A stretch of 64,000 nt of DNA from Lactobacillus xylocopicola (GTDB lineage Bacteria > Bacillota > Bacilli > Lactobacillales > Lactobacillaceae), in NCBI RefSeq assembly GCF_033096005.1, contig NZ_AP026803.1, positions 850,501-914,500 on the forward strand, in the 5' to 3' direction. The translations under genes were made by a program, and so were the position numbers. Positions 37,870 through 47,798 of the stretch are shown here, piece after piece. Position 1 is the stretch's first letter. Each line of letters starts with the position of its first letter. Under the pieces are notes generated by a model, which had not been told where the DNA came from, did not search any database, and saw nothing but the letters and a program-made list of their open reading frames with translations.

Positions 37870-39657
37870 TTATTTTGCTTTTCCTCCTTTGGCCTGTTCG
37901 ATTGCTTCGTCCACAGCTTCCTTAAAAGCCCTACTGGTAGTGGTTGCACCGCTAACTGCATCAACTTTAGTCGTTTGCTTATCTAACATCGCCTTGGTCA
38001 AAACAGGAATTGCCTTACCTCCAAGATAGGGCGTTTCTTTTTGCTGCAGGGTTTCAATGTTGGCAATCTGATCACCGTCCATCGTTACCCGAACCACAAT
38101 TGGAATATCATTAATGCCATTTTCACTACTACCAATTCCCTGGTTAGCACCGGCCACATACTCCTCCGTGGTGGTCTGTGCCTCTGATTGCAGGTCAGAC
38201 ATTTGGGAAACAGCATTGGCTGCGAATTGCTCTAGCTTTCGCTTGGGCCAAGCAGCATTTTCACCGGCAATCTTACCTGAAATTAGTAAGTCGGCAATGC
38301 TGTTAGCACCAATGTACTTGGTTGCAAAAATATCACCCAGCTCACCCGCTTCATAGAGGTGGGGAATTACGTTATTTTCTAAATCAAGCACCTCACACTT
38401 TTCGTTGCGGCGGGCTCCGCCGTGAGTGTGTAAAATATTGTGTCTAATGGCAATCGCATAGAACGGGCCGTTGCCAAATGCTCGCATAGTTTCAATCTGG
38501 CGGTTTAAGACCAAGTCGCGCTTTTGACCGCTTAAAAAGTTAAAGTCAGCGACCGCTTCACCTAATTTAGGTGCGGCGATCTTTTTAGCTAGCTCGGCAA
38601 TTGAACCCGCCTTAATTGCATATGACAAGAGTTGCTTGATCTGGTCAGCCTGAGCAGACTCATCGCTGGCCAATTGATCATATTGGCGTTGATCCATAAT
38701 GATATGGGGGTGATTCTGGTTAGGCAGCATAATCCAGTTACCGTGATTATACTTATAACCATGCCGATCCTCTTCGTCTTCACGGTAGTAGCGTGTTCCA
38801 TCGTCACCGGCTACAAAGATACTGCCATTAAACAAACTCTTCCAGTTAATCATGTAGGCAAACTTTTCTCTGGGCTGACCTTCATTTAAGGAAAAACCGT
38901 GTGAGTCATAGTTAGCCATATGCCACAGGCGGGCCCCAGCTTCAACGGCTAAGTCAATGCCTTTCCCCTTGTTGTAGAGCGTACCAATTGGTGCAAGCGC
39001 CCCCTGACCCAAAAAAGTTTGAACCATGTCCTGGTTATTTTCAAAACCACCACAAGACAGGATGACACCATTCTTAGCAGCCACATTTCGGATAATACCC
39101 TCATGCTTGATCTGTACGCCAAGAATTGTTTGGGTCTCTGGATCTTGAATCAAGTGCTCAGCGGGACTAGCAAACCAAATATCAATCTGATCTAAGCGCT
39201 CATATACTTGCTTGCGCAATAACTTCCAAAAACCTCCATTGTACATACCAGCTGTCATACTTTGCGACCGCATCGTATCAGCATGAGCATATTCGGGATA
39301 CTCGCCTTGGGGCCGTCTGCCGGTATATTCTGCTTCAATGCCAAAATATTTTTGAGCATACTCCCTCATCTGCAAAACATTATTAACAAAAGCGTCTAAG
39401 GCTTTAGGATCATATTTGAACGGATAATAGGTCTGCTGATAATAAGCACGCAAGTCGTCAAAACTGTCGCTCCAGGCGAAAGCACCACCAGCATAACGGG
39501 TGTTACCACCCTCCTGTCCTTCTGGTGCTGAATCAATTAACAAAACTTTGGCCCTATTGTCCGCTGCAAATCTTGCGGCAGTGGCGCCAGCACCACCAAA
39601 GCCAACCACCACAACATCGTAGATTGCATCCCACTTAAGTGTCGAATTATAAATCAA
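37870..39657 (-). CDS. FAD_binding_2 flavoprotein with C-terminal FMN_bind domain (paralogue)
   Basis: About 595 residues from a TTG at 39657 that follows GGAGGT by 7 nt; a GTG at 39672 would add five residues but puts the ribosome site inside the gene. FAD motif VVGFGGAGATAA; C-terminal FMN_bind domain with DAVSGAT near residue 570. Like its neighbour it lacks the HPT and NRxGGN motifs (IGANSIAD instead). The two may act on different acids or as a pair. Confidence 0.82.
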   Translation of the reverse strand: MIYNSTLKWDAIYDVVVVGFGGAGATAARFAADNRAKVLLIDSAPEGQEGGNTRYAGGAFAWSDSFDDLRAYYQQTYYPFKYDPKALDAFVNNVLQMREYAQKYFGIEAEYTGRRPQGEYPEYAHADTMRSQSMTAGMYNGGFWKLLRKQVYERLDQIDIWFASPAEHLIQDPETQTILGVQIKHEGIIRNVAAKNGVILSCGGFENNQDMVQTFLGQGALAPIGTLYNKGKGIDLAVEAGARLWHMANYDSHGFSLNEGQPREKFAYMINWKSLFNGSIFVAGDDGTRYYREDEEDRHGYKYNHGNWIMLPNQNHPHIIMDQRQYDQLASDESAQADQIKQLLSYAIKAGSIAELAKKIAAPKLGEAVADFNFLSGQKRDLVLNRQIETMRAFGNGPFYAIAIRHNILHTHGGARRNEKCEVLDLENNVIPHLYEAGELGDIFATKYIGANSIADLLISGKIAGENAAWPKRKLEQFAANAVSQMSDLQSEAQTTTEEYVAGANQGIGSSENGINDIPIVVRVTMDGDQIANIETLQQKETPYLGGKAIPVLTKAMLDKQTTKVDAVSGATTTSRAFKEAVDEAIEQAKGGKAK

Positions 39658-39862
39658 AATATCTACCTCCACTTTCCTAAATAATTCTTACTATCTGCAA
39701 TATATCCCCTAAACTTTTCTTAGTCTAATAAATTTTTGCTTACCTAATTTATAAATAAAGTGTGAGAGTTTTTGTAACTCAAAGGATTCTGGTATTTTTT
39801 AGGAAATTTAATATAATTAAAAAAGATATACTTATAAATTATTTTTATTTTAGGAAGTTAAC
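39658..39862. promoter_or_regulatory. Divergent control region, flavoprotein operon / LysR gene
   Basis: About 200 AT-rich bases between divergent starts, expected to hold both promoters and LysR binding sites; I cannot single out one. Confidence 0.4.
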
Positions 39863-40744
39863 ATGAACGAAAAAGATCTTTTGTACTTTTGTAAACTAGT
39901 CGAAACAGAAAGCTACACTGTTACTGCTTCCGCCTTTGATGTCACTCAACCAACCATTTCGATGGCGGTCAAACGGCTCGCCGAAAAGTTTGGTGACCCG
40001 TTAATTCTTCAAAAAAATCGCAAAAGTAAAATCTCGCTAACCGATGCCGGCGACCTCCTCTATCAGAAGGCCAAAATCCTACTGCACGACATTGCCAGTA
40101 TTAACTACGACGTTAAGCACGCTAGTGATAAAAAAATCCGGATTGCCTTTTCTGGTGAGGCGGGAAGCCTATATATTCCCGACATTATCCAAAAATTTCA
40201 CCAAGCCGGTATCAATAACCTGCTTGAGACTCACTTAGAAAGGTCTGCCAATGCTTTTTCTGATCTAACTAACGGCGACGTTGATGTGGCTATCTACTCT
40301 TGGATGCTCCCCATCAACGATCCCGAATACTTCATTCACAACCTCCAAAAAACCGAGCTAGTAATTATTACTAGCCGGCAAGATCCCTGGAAAGAGATGC
40401 ATGAAGTCGGAGCTGCCGACTTGCGTAACCGCCAATTTATTGCCCGCAACCGGGGCTTTTTAACTAGAGAATGCCTAGAACGAGAAGCAAAATTGGGTGC
40501 ATTCACACCCAATGTGATCTATACCGCTTCTTCAATGAAGTTAATGATCGATCTCGTGAAGCGCAACGTGGGCATTGCATTGGCAATGGAAAGTAGTCTC
40601 ACTGACTTAACCGGACTCCACATTATCCGGTTAAAGGCGGGACAAAAAATTTGGGCCTACATGCAAATTGCAATGCGAAAAAGCTTTATTCCTAATAAGT
40701 ATCAACGCCAAGGAATCGACATTTTACGCCACTTTAAACCCTAA
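39863..40744 (+). CDS. LysR-family transcriptional regulator
   Basis: 293 residues. N-terminal winged helix (ESYTVTASAFDVTQPTIS) and effector domain. Divergent from the flavoprotein-DASS operon, hence its probable regulator. Start preceded by AGGAAG. Confidence 0.85.
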   Translation: MNEKDLLYFCKLVETESYTVTASAFDVTQPTISMAVKRLAEKFGDPLILQKNRKSKISLTDAGDLLYQKAKILLHDIASINYDVKHASDKKIRIAFSGEAGSLYIPDIIQKFHQAGINNLLETHLERSANAFSDLTNGDVDVAIYSWMLPINDPEYFIHNLQKTELVIITSRQDPWKEMHEVGAADLRNRQFIARNRGFLTRECLEREAKLGAFTPNVIYTASSMKLMIDLVKRNVGIALAMESSLTDLTGLHIIRLKAGQKIWAYMQIAMRKSFIPNKYQRQGIDILRHFKP

Positions 40745-40774
40745 AAACTGACTCAGCTTTTGTTTTTTTCGCAA

Positions 40775-40817
40775 AAAAAGGCCCCATAGTTGAACTACAA
40801 CCATGGGGTCTTTTTAA
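40775..40817. terminator. Bidirectional terminator
   Basis: Hairpin AAAGGCCCCAT / ATGGGGTCTTT with flanking A and T runs between the convergent LysR and aquaporin genes. Confidence 0.85.
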
Positions 40818-40822
40818 ATACT

Positions 40823-41542
40823 TTAAGCTAAAACTGTAAATAATAAGCCGGCAATCGTGCCACCAGCAAGTGGAGCAACGATGGGAACCCAGCTGTAAGC
40901 CCAATCTGAATCACCCTTATTAGCGATTGGCATAAATTGGTGAGCCAGTCTTGGCCCCAAGTCACGAGCGGGGTTCATTGCAGCACCAGTCGGTCCGCCT
41001 AATGATAGCAGTACGGCCGCAATCAAAAACCCAGCGAGGAGTGGATTCAGTCCGGGGGCAAAAGGCGTCTTGCTCATCGCCAACAGACCATAAACCAAGA
41101 CAAAAGTCGCCATTAACTCCGTAACAAAGTTCCACAAATAATTTCTGATTGCTGGGACAGTGGCAAAAGTGCCTAAAATCGCGCTTTGGTCATCGGTTTC
41201 CGCCCAGTGTGGGTAATAGGTCAACCAAACTAGGATGCCGCCAACAAAGCCACCGGCAACTTGCGCAAGCATGTATGGCAAAACTGCTGACCACGCCGTC
41301 TTATGTGCAATTGCCATGCCCAACGTTACTGCTGGGTTGAAATGACCCGGAGACAACCAGCTAACACAGTACACCCCAAAGGTCACGGCAAAGCCCCAAC
41401 CTAAGGAAATGACAATCCAGCCACTAGCTTTGGCCTTCGACTTGTTCAAGTTGACACTGGCACAGGCGCCGTCGCCAAGTAATATTAGAATAATGGTGCC
41501 GAAGAACTCGCCCACTAATTGCATTGTTAAACTATTGTTCAT
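40823..41542 (-). CDS. glpF: MIP-family aquaglyceroporin
   Basis: 239 residues, six membrane helices and both NPA boxes: HFNPAVT near residue 67 and AMNPARD near residue 191. The Asp after the second NPAR supports glycerol or other small solute passage. Lactobacillus paralogues also pass lactic acid; substrate here is unproven. Confidence 0.9.
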   Translation of the reverse strand: MNNSLTMQLVGEFFGTIILILLGDGACASVNLNKSKAKASGWIVISLGWGFAVTFGVYCVSWLSPGHFNPAVTLGMAIAHKTAWSAVLPYMLAQVAGGFVGGILVWLTYYPHWAETDDQSAILGTFATVPAIRNYLWNFVTELMATFVLVYGLLAMSKTPFAPGLNPLLAGFLIAAVLLSLGGPTGAAMNPARDLGPRLAHQFMPIANKGDSDWAYSWVPIVAPLAGGTIAGLLFTVLA

Positions 41543-41669
41543 TTTCTATTCTCCTACTTCGATTATCAAGTTGTATAGTAGACTCTTAAAATAACTTCAG
41601 TAGTAAACTATTCCCAATTCGAATATACAACTATTCTAGTTCAGTGTAAACCATTTCTTGACTTTCACG

Positions 41670-41710
41670 AAAAATAGCTCTTACTCACAAGAGCAAGAGC
41701 TATTTTTAAT
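41670..41710 (-). terminator. Terminator of the SLAP-protein gene
   Basis: Hairpin AAATAGCTCTT / AAGAGCTATTT just downstream of the stop, with a T run on the minus strand. Confidence 0.8.
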
Positions 41711-41717
41711 TATAGTA

Positions 41718-42329
41718 CTATTTATTTAGTTCTTTACCACTTTTATGGTCTAAAGCTGACCACTTAATAAAGTCCTTACTTGTAAAGCCCACCAACTTAA
41801 GGCCGCGCACCGTCTTGGTCTTGTGAACTAGCAAAGTCTTGCCCTTTGGTACGTAGTAGCCAGTTCTAAGTTTACCCTTGCTGGTATATACGTCTGCCCT
41901 TTTCTTTACCTTATAACTGACCGCTTTAAATACTTTAACGTTCTTAGCCTCAACGTATTGGGCCTTGGTCTGTTTGCTACTAGAATTGGGGTTGAGAAAT
42001 TGCACTAAGGTCTTGTTCTTAACGGAATTAATCCCGCCGGTGATGTAGAGCACTGTACCCTTCTTCATCTTAGCTTTTTTAGCTACTTTCCCACTCTTAT
42101 CGTAAACCGCACTCGCCTTGGTGACTTTAACATATTTGTTATTCAAAGCCAGTGCTTTGGAAATATCATTTGAATTACCGTTAGTCGTCTTACTTGGCGT
42201 TGTTGTCGAAGTAGTTGGCTGGTTAGTTGCTGGACTTGTAGTCTCTGCCGCGAAAACTGGTGCCGCCGCGCTCATTACCAGCGATAGCGAAGTGACTCCG
42301 ACAAAACTTAATAACATTTTTTGCTTCAT
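41718..42329 (-). CDS. Secreted SLAP-domain surface protein
   Basis: 203 residues. Signal peptide (MKQKMLLSFVG..., cleavage near AAAPVFAAE at 23-30), Thr/Ser/Pro linker, then two SLAP (S-layer-type cell wall binding) repeats rich in Lys (KYVKVTKASAVYDKSGK and a second at about 140). It should bind the cell wall non-covalently. No catalytic domain, so it is a wall-binding module on its own. Confidence 0.85.
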   Translation of the reverse strand: MKQKMLLSFVGVTSLSLVMSAAAPVFAAETTSPATNQPTTSTTTPSKTTNGNSNDISKALALNNKYVKVTKASAVYDKSGKVAKKAKMKKGTVLYITGGINSVKNKTLVQFLNPNSSSKQTKAQYVEAKNVKVFKAVSYKVKKRADVYTSKGKLRTGYYVPKGKTLLVHKTKTVRGLKLVGFTSKDFIKWSALDHKSGKELNK

Positions 42330-42470
42330 TTTAAAACCTCATTACTTCATATTATTTACTATATAATTATTTTACTACAATCCTTTGACGATTTCTCGCC
42401 TTTCAGAAAACTAATTTTGCTTTATACTATTAAGTAAAGTAAGCAAAATTCAGTCGTTAGGATGGTCTAA

Positions 42471-43334
42471 ATGACAAGTCGAAAAAAAGCTGTAATAGAA
42501 ATCCTGGTCACAATCGACCAAAATTATCTCAAACCACTAGAAGTAATGCTGTACTCGCTCAGGCTCAACAACCCTGGAGAAGACTTTCGAATTTGGGTAC
42601 TTCACGATAATATCCCAGCCCGTGCTTTAGCTGCACTTCACACTTATAGTATCAAAATTGGCATGGAAATCGCCCCCATGGCTATGGACAAACATTTCGA
42701 CTTTCCTGCTTCTTTGCTTAACCTGCACGACTATCCCAAGGAAATGTACTTTAGACTGCTAGCTGGTCAAGCGCTGCCAGCATACCTGCATCAGATAATC
42801 TACCTAGATCCTGATATTTTAGTGATTAACGCGCTGCGGCCCCTTTGGGAAACCGACCTGCAGGGTAAAATGTTTGCTGCAGCAGTTCATGAGGGTTTAA
42901 CTGACATCATGAGTTCAATTAACAACATTAGACTAGGTACCGACACAGCCTACTTTAATTCTGGAATCATGCTCATGGACCTAGACCAGATGCGACAAAA
43001 AATCAAAGTCGTAGAGATTGCTGCAGCAATTCAACAGCACCATGATACGCTAATTTTACCTGACCAAGACATTCTTAACTACCTGTACGGCGAAGACATC
43101 TTAAAAATCCCAGAAACTCGGTGGAACTATGATGCTCGTGCTTATTCTATCTACTTCACCCGTAGCGGCGGCAATATCAACACTGAGTGGGTTATGGAAA
43201 ATACAGCCATCCTGCACTTTTGTGGCAAACCCAAGCCTTGGGAGCGCGAAAAACACTCGCACTACTCACGCTTCAAACCACTCTATCTGAACTATCAACA
43301 GATGGTTAACCGGATCTTTCAGCAGCAAAAATAA
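42471..43334 (+). CDS. GT8-family glycosyltransferase
   Basis: 287 residues of glycosyl transferase family 8: EILVTIDQNYLKPLEVML at the N-terminus, DPDIL (DXD-type Mn2+ site) near residue 107, FNSGIMLMDL near residue 163 and DQDILNYL near residue 203. Likely adds glucose or galactose to a cell wall or protein acceptor. Stand-alone, good AGGATGG ribosome site. Confidence 0.87.
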   Translation: MTSRKKAVIEILVTIDQNYLKPLEVMLYSLRLNNPGEDFRIWVLHDNIPARALAALHTYSIKIGMEIAPMAMDKHFDFPASLLNLHDYPKEMYFRLLAGQALPAYLHQIIYLDPDILVINALRPLWETDLQGKMFAAAVHEGLTDIMSSINNIRLGTDTAYFNSGIMLMDLDQMRQKIKVVEIAAAIQQHHDTLILPDQDILNYLYGEDILKIPETRWNYDARAYSIYFTRSGGNINTEWVMENTAILHFCGKPKPWEREKHSHYSRFKPLYLNYQQMVNRIFQQQK

Positions 43335-43492
43335 TAAGATATTTCGCTTTTTTCTATTGAAGGACCAGCCAACTGTGATAAAATAAGAAAAGTTGCCAGA
43401 TATCATGCAACGCAATGACTTACCTAGTCTGCGTATATGCCAGATTAGCGTGATACTTGTTTATTCATTTTTTAGAAAAGAGAAGGAAAGAT

Positions 43493-43774
43493 ATGGCCTC
43501 AATTAACAAATCTGAACTCACTAAAGAAGTTTCAGCGAAGACAGAACTTAAGCAAAAAGATGCTGAAAAAGTTATCGATGCTTTAATTGAATCAATTAAG
43601 GAAGACTTAGCTAAAGGCGAAAAAGTGCAAATCATCGGCTTTGGTTCATTTGAAGTTCGCAGTCGGGCAGCCAGAAAAGGTAGAAATCCCCAAACTGGTA
43701 AAACTTTGACTATTCCTGCTACTAAGGTACCTGCTTTTAAACCAGGTAAGGCCTTAAAAGATGCTGTGAAATAA
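43493..43774 (+). CDS. hup: HU-type DNA-binding protein
   Basis: 93 residues from ATG 43493 ([10 protein letters not shown]) with AAGGAAAG upstream; the longer frame from 43457 is not used. Signature [21 protein letters not shown] is the beta-arm of HU. Nucleoid protein; it may replace IHF in spacer integration, since Gram-positive type I-E hosts lack IHF (inference). Confidence 0.95.
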   Translation: MASINKSELTKEVSAKTELKQKDAEKVIDALIESIKEDLAKGEKVQIIGFGSFEVRSRAARKGRNPQTGKTLTIPATKVPAFKPGKALKDAVK

Positions 43775-43786
43775 GTTTTCATACCA

Positions 43787-43827
43787 TCGAAAAAGCCAAC
43801 AGATCTAAGATCTGTTGGCTTTTTCTT
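43787..43827 (+). terminator. Terminator of hup
   Basis: Strong hairpin AAAAAGCCAACAGATCT / AGATCTGTTGGCTTTTT. Confidence 0.92.
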
Positions 43828-43839
43828 CGTTTAAAAACT

Positions 43840-44538
43840 TTATTTTTGATGGTTCAGTCGCCGGGCACAGAAGTCGCCGACAATTTGCACAATAAAGATT
43901 ATAACTACGACCAGAAATGTCGCCGCCAGAGTAACGTCATCATCAGACCTTTGGTAACCATAGACGATTGCTGTGTTGCCCAGTCCCCCTGCACCAATGG
44001 CTCCAGCCATCGCGGTTAGCCCAATCAGACTAATCAGGGTCACCGTTGATACGCGAATTAATTCTGAACGTGACTCGCCCAAATAAACATCAAAAATAAT
44101 GTCCCAGTTGCTAGCACCCAGACTCTGCGCAGCCTCTATCTTGCCATTGTCGACACTCTCCAGGGCCACCTGAACCTGGCGCGCATAAAACGGAAATACC
44201 CCCAGGGAGAGCGGAACTAGTGAGGCCGTGAGGCCAATCTCGGTGTGCACAATTAACCTGGTCAGTGGTGCAATAAAAGCTAATAAGATAATAAAGGGAA
44301 TAGCCCGAAAAATTGAAACAAACTTGTCAAAAATGTTATACCAGAACTTGTTGGGCATAATACCATCGCTTTTAGTTAGGACCAGCAGGACACCAAAGAT
44401 AATGCCGAGAATCCCACCAAAAATAGCTGACCAAAAGGTCATATAAAATGTCTGACCGATGGCTGACCCCCAGCCATAGTCACCCTGCCAGCCCAAATTC
44501 ACTACATTAGGAAAAGTCTTGCTAAACCAACTAATCAT
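43840..44538 (-). CDS. metI: Methionine ABC transporter permease MetI
   Basis: Start at ATG 44538 ([10 protein letters not shown]), overlapping metN by 8 nt; 232 residues. Five to six membrane helices and the permease motif EAAQSLGASNWDIIFDVYL near residue 135. Forms the D-/L-methionine importer with MetN and MetQ. Confidence 0.9.
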   Translation of the reverse strand: MISWFSKTFPNVVNLGWQGDYGWGSAIGQTFYMTFWSAIFGGILGIIFGVLLVLTKSDGIMPNKFWYNIFDKFVSIFRAIPFIILLAFIAPLTRLIVHTEIGLTASLVPLSLGVFPFYARQVQVALESVDNGKIEAAQSLGASNWDIIFDVYLGESRSELIRVSTVTLISLIGLTAMAGAIGAGGLGNTAIVYGYQRSDDDVTLAATFLVVVIIFIVQIVGDFCARRLNHQK

Positions 44539-45592
44539 ATAATTTCCCCTTTTCATTTAACCGTGTAACTGCTACTTTTTCTGCGGTCAAAAACCGTCGG
44601 GTCTCTTCCTGTTTAGTCGAATCACCCTTAACTAGGACCAAGAGCGTGCCAATCGGTTCATCATTAAGCAATTCAACGTTTCCATAAAGCATGCTAGTTT
44701 CAACCCCAATTTCGCGGTAAAGGTCAATAATAATTGTCTTAGTGACATTAGCCATGCTGTAAACTAGCTGGTAAATCGCCTCATTGGCTCCCAACTTGTC
44801 CAAGTGGAGCGACTTCAACGTATTAATAACTTCACGTGAACCACCGACAAAACTTTGCGTCAGCTCATTCTGCGGATGCAACACGACCTCCCGCAATGAG
44901 CCCTGTTCCACAACTTCACCATGCTGCATTAGCACGACCTCATCACAAATCTTCTTAATTGCCGCCATTTCGTGAGTGATTAAGACAATCGTTAAGTTGA
45001 GTTCTTCCTTCAGCCGTTTCAGTAAGGCTAAAATCTGCTGAGTATTTTGCGGATCTAGTGCACTAGTTGCCTCATCCGAAATCAAAATATCGGGTTCATT
45101 GGCCAGTGCACGAGCAATTGCAACACGTTGCTGCTGTCCACCCGAGAGCTGGCTAGGGTAAAAGTTGGCCTTATCTCTTAGGTCAACTAAGTCAAGCAGT
45201 TTTAAACATTTTTCCTCAACCTCTTGGTCCTTTAAGTTAGCATGCTTTAACGCAAAAGCAACATTTTCAATCACTGTGATCTCATTGAGCAGGTTGAAAT
45301 GTTGAAAAATCATCCCGATTTTTCGGCGAGCCAGTTGAAGCTTTTTGCCACTAATAACCTGCTGGCCATCCTTAACAAAGTCAATACCGTTAACCCTAAT
45401 ACTGCCCGCTGTCGGTCTTTGCAAGAGATTGATGGTTCGGACCAAAGTCGACTTACCCGCCCCAGAAAAACCAACAATACCGAAGATACTGCCCTTTTCA
45501 ATGGACAGACTAACGTCGTTTACTGCCTGTACCGTCTGGCCTTTTTGGTCTGGAAAATCAACCTTAACGTGTTGTAATTCAATAATCCCCAT
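44531..45592 (-). CDS. metN: Methionine ABC transporter ATPase MetN
   Basis: 353 residues. Walker [10 protein letters not shown] near residue 38, signature LSGGQQQR near residue 142, Walker [13 protein letters not shown]; the C-terminal NIL domain (about 270-350) gives feedback inhibition by methionine. Confidence 0.94.
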   Translation of the reverse strand: MGIIELQHVKVDFPDQKGQTVQAVNDVSLSIEKGSIFGIVGFSGAGKSTLVRTINLLQRPTAGSIRVNGIDFVKDGQQVISGKKLQLARRKIGMIFQHFNLLNEITVIENVAFALKHANLKDQEVEEKCLKLLDLVDLRDKANFYPSQLSGGQQQRVAIARALANEPDILISDEATSALDPQNTQQILALLKRLKEELNLTIVLITHEMAAIKKICDEVVLMQHGEVVEQGSLREVVLHPQNELTQSFVGGSREVINTLKSLHLDKLGANEAIYQLVYSMANVTKTIIIDLYREIGVETSMLYGNVELLNDEPIGTLLVLVKGDSTKQEETRRFLTAEKVAVTRLNEKGKLYD

Positions 45593-45610
45593 TGCCTACT
45601 TCTCCATTCA

Positions 45611-46462
45611 CTAAAACTTTAAATCCCAAGCCGGTATTTCCATGTCACCATAATATTTCTTATAAAGGCGCTTAGTTTCGGCTGTTTGAAAGGACTTAAC
45701 TACCGCCAGATAGTCCTTGTTCTTTTCTTCACCTTTCCGCGCCCCAATAATGTTTACCCACTGCAGGGAGTCCTGGTTAACCGGTTCGATATAGATTGTT
45801 TCCTTAGTACCAAGACCAGCCGGACTTGCAAAGTCATTATTGACCACTGCGGCATCAACTGAGTTAATTACCCGGCCCGCCTGATCAGCATTAATTTCTT
45901 TGATTTTAAAATTCTTGGGATTCTTAATAATATCTGCAGCGGTGACTAAAGCCTGTCCCGGACGTAATTTAATCAGCCCCGCATTCTTTAAAACAAAGAG
46001 CGCCCGGGATTCGTTACTGGCGTCGTTGGGAACGGCAATCGTTGCACCTTTAGGGAGTTCACTTAACTTGTGGTACTTCTTAGAATAAAGCCTGATGGGC
46101 GCAATCTTAGTCCGCCCAATTGCCACCACGCCGCCATGATTTGCCTTGTTCCAGGCTTTCAAAAAGGCATAGTGCTGAAATGCATTGAGGTCAATGTCAC
46201 CATTTTTAACTGCCTTATTAGGTTGGTTGTAATCAGTGAAATTCTTGATTTTTAGCGTCACCCCATACTTTTGTTTAGCGACGATTGCAGCCTGCTCCCA
46301 AATTTTTTGCTTCGCTTTAGTTTCGCTGACAATCCCCACTGTCACCACGTGGTCTTTTTGGTCATTATTTTTCTTTGGTCCAAAACTGAACCAGGCTGCC
46401 GCTACAATGACCAGGGCAGCAACTAGCCCGATAATAATATTTCGCTGTTTTTTTCTTCTCAT
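45611..46462 (-). CDS. metQ: Methionine-binding protein MetQ
   Basis: Start at ATG 46462 after GGAGG; 283 residues. The longer frame to 46552 runs into the T-box terminator and is rejected. NlpA/MetQ family; KFTDYNQPNKAVKNGDIDLNAFQHYAFL-type region near residue 70 (read in two parts). The N-terminal helix lacks a lipobox Cys, so it seems membrane-anchored by an uncleaved or conventional signal helix rather than as a lipoprotein. Confidence 0.9.
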   Translation of the reverse strand: MRRKKQRNIIIGLVAALVIVAAAWFSFGPKKNNDQKDHVVTVGIVSETKAKQKIWEQAAIVAKQKYGVTLKIKNFTDYNQPNKAVKNGDIDLNAFQHYAFLKAWNKANHGGVVAIGRTKIAPIRLYSKKYHKLSELPKGATIAVPNDASNESRALFVLKNAGLIKLRPGQALVTAADIIKNPKNFKIKEINADQAGRVINSVDAAVVNNDFASPAGLGTKETIYIEPVNQDSLQWVNIIGARKGEEKNKDYLAVVKSFQTAETKRLYKKYYGDMEIPAWDLKF

Positions 46463-46487
46463 TATTTTTACCTCCAAAATTGCAAAT

Positions 46488-46762
46488 AAAAAAGCACTCA
46501 TCCTATCTACTAAGGACGAGTGCTTCGCGTTACCACCTTTAAATTTGTTCATTACTCACGTAATAAACCTCACTGGCTGTCAATCAACAGTCTGCAATCA
46601 TAACGGATGCAACTCCGCCGTCAGCTAACTATCACTGCCGGTCATCACTCCAAGCCCATCTTCATCATCCCTTGTTAACTGACTCTCACCACCACGTCAG
46701 CTCTCTTTACTAACAATAAAACGACTACTCTGCTTTTCAAGATGTATTAATTATTTAATTGT
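46488..46762 (-). promoter_or_regulatory. T-box riboswitch (methionine type) upstream of metQNI
   Basis: Minus strand. T-box core AAAGGTGGTAACGCG at about 46526-46540, followed by the terminator hairpin AAGCACTCGTCCT / AGGATGAGTGCTT with T run (46488-46525). Stem I begins with GAGAGCTGACG. The variable base is U, agreeing with the A discriminator of tRNA-Met; ATG triplets lie in the specifier region. Methionine is assigned from the operon. Confidence 0.88.
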
Positions 46763-46767
46763 TTATT

Positions 46768-46796
46768 AATTTAGCACCTCAAATAAATTCTGTCAA
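46768..46796 (-). promoter_or_regulatory. Promoter of the metQNI T-box transcript
   Basis: TTGACA (46796-46791), 17-nt spacer, TAAATT (46773-46768). Confidence 0.75.
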
Positions 46797-46810
46797 CTAA
46801 AATTATCAAT

Positions 46811-47332
46811 TTATTTATCTGCTAGGTCATTTTTGCGCAGATAAGTTTTAAAAACATAGGGGTACTTGTTCTGCTCATCAGGCTGGTGCGCTATTTTTTT
46901 GATTAACTTAAACTGGCTGTAATCCAGCGGCGGCATCACTGTATCTCCAGCAAAACTGGCCTTGATCTCGGTTTTTTCAAGACAATCAACGCGCTCCTGC
47001 AGTGCTTCAAACACCATCGCCCCACCAATGACAAAAATCTGGTCGGCTGAATGGTCCGCCAGCCAGGTGTCTAACTTAGCTAACGTCGGTAATATCAGGA
47101 CTTGCTGATGAGCCGCATACTTGCTCTTCAAGTCCTTGCTACTACTCAGCACAATGTGCTGGCGCTGCGGCAAGATGGTGGGCAGGCTGATAAAGGTCTT
47201 GCGCCCCATGACAATTGGATGTCCTAGCGTTAGTTCCTTGAAATGCTTCAAGTCGTTGGGCAAATGCCATGGCAGGTGCCCAGCCAACCCAATCTCGTGT
47301 TTTTGATCTTCTGCCCATATATAGGTAATCAT
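46811..47332 (-). CDS. folA: Dihydrofolate reductase
   Basis: 173 residues. IGLAGHLPWHLPNDLKHFK near residue 14 with the catalytic Asp in place, and VMGRKTF near residue 41. Makes tetrahydrofolate. No thyA is adjacent in the window. Confidence 0.93.
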   Translation of the reverse strand: MITYIWAEDQKHEIGLAGHLPWHLPNDLKHFKELTLGHPIVMGRKTFISLPTILPQRQHIVLSSSKDLKSKYAAHQQVLILPTLAKLDTWLADHSADQIFVIGGAMVFEALQERVDCLEKTEIKASFAGDTVMPPLDYSQFKLIKKIAHQPDEQNKYPYVFKTYLRKNDLADK

Positions 47333-47485
47333 TACTTCAGCCCTCCTACTGCAATTATACCGGTTAAGGCTCAGCTTTTGCTGGTAATTAGATTCAGCTT
47401 TTCAGATTTCTCTATAGAGGTTAACGCGCCTAGAGCTGAATGTGCTATAGTAATTAGGTAAAACCACCGGCAGTAAGGAGAAAAC

Positions 47486-47797
47486 ATGAATAAGAAAACT
47501 GATCAAATTACCGCAAAAAATTACAATAAAATGAAGGAGACCGAGGCTGATTTAGTCCGTGACTTGCAAGCCGTAGTCAAAGATGCAAGTAAGGAAGCTA
47601 GCCTTAGTGACGAAATTTTTCAAAAGCACCAAGACTGGCTCAAGTTAATCATGCCCAACTACTCTCCTGAAATTCACTTGGGTATCATTAAGGGCTATGA
47701 AAACATTGAGCGTTATCAGTCATATTACGACAACAAGGCCGGTAAAGGTGCCACCAACATACTAATTAAGATTGTCAAAGCGCATTTGGCAAAATAA
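47486..47797 (+). CDS. Stand-alone TipAS-like domain protein
   Basis: 103 residues, cytoplasmic, helical. The second half (FQKHQDWLKLIMP, EIHLGIIKGYENIERYQSYYD) resembles the TipAS antibiotic-recognition domain that usually follows a MerR DNA-binding domain; no DNA-binding domain is present here. Possible ligand sink or truncated regulator. Good AAGGAG ribosome site. Confidence 0.6.
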   Translation: MNKKTDQITAKNYNKMKETEADLVRDLQAVVKDASKEASLSDEIFQKHQDWLKLIMPNYSPEIHLGIIKGYENIERYQSYYDNKAGKGATNILIKIVKAHLAK

Positions 47798-47798
47798 A

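Noticed and set aside
43465..43782. 105-residue frame antisense to hup
   Set aside because: Exact shadow of a conserved, well-expressed gene.
46463..46552. Longer start for metQ
   Set aside because: The extension crosses the T-box terminator hairpin; the ATG at 46462 has GGAGG.
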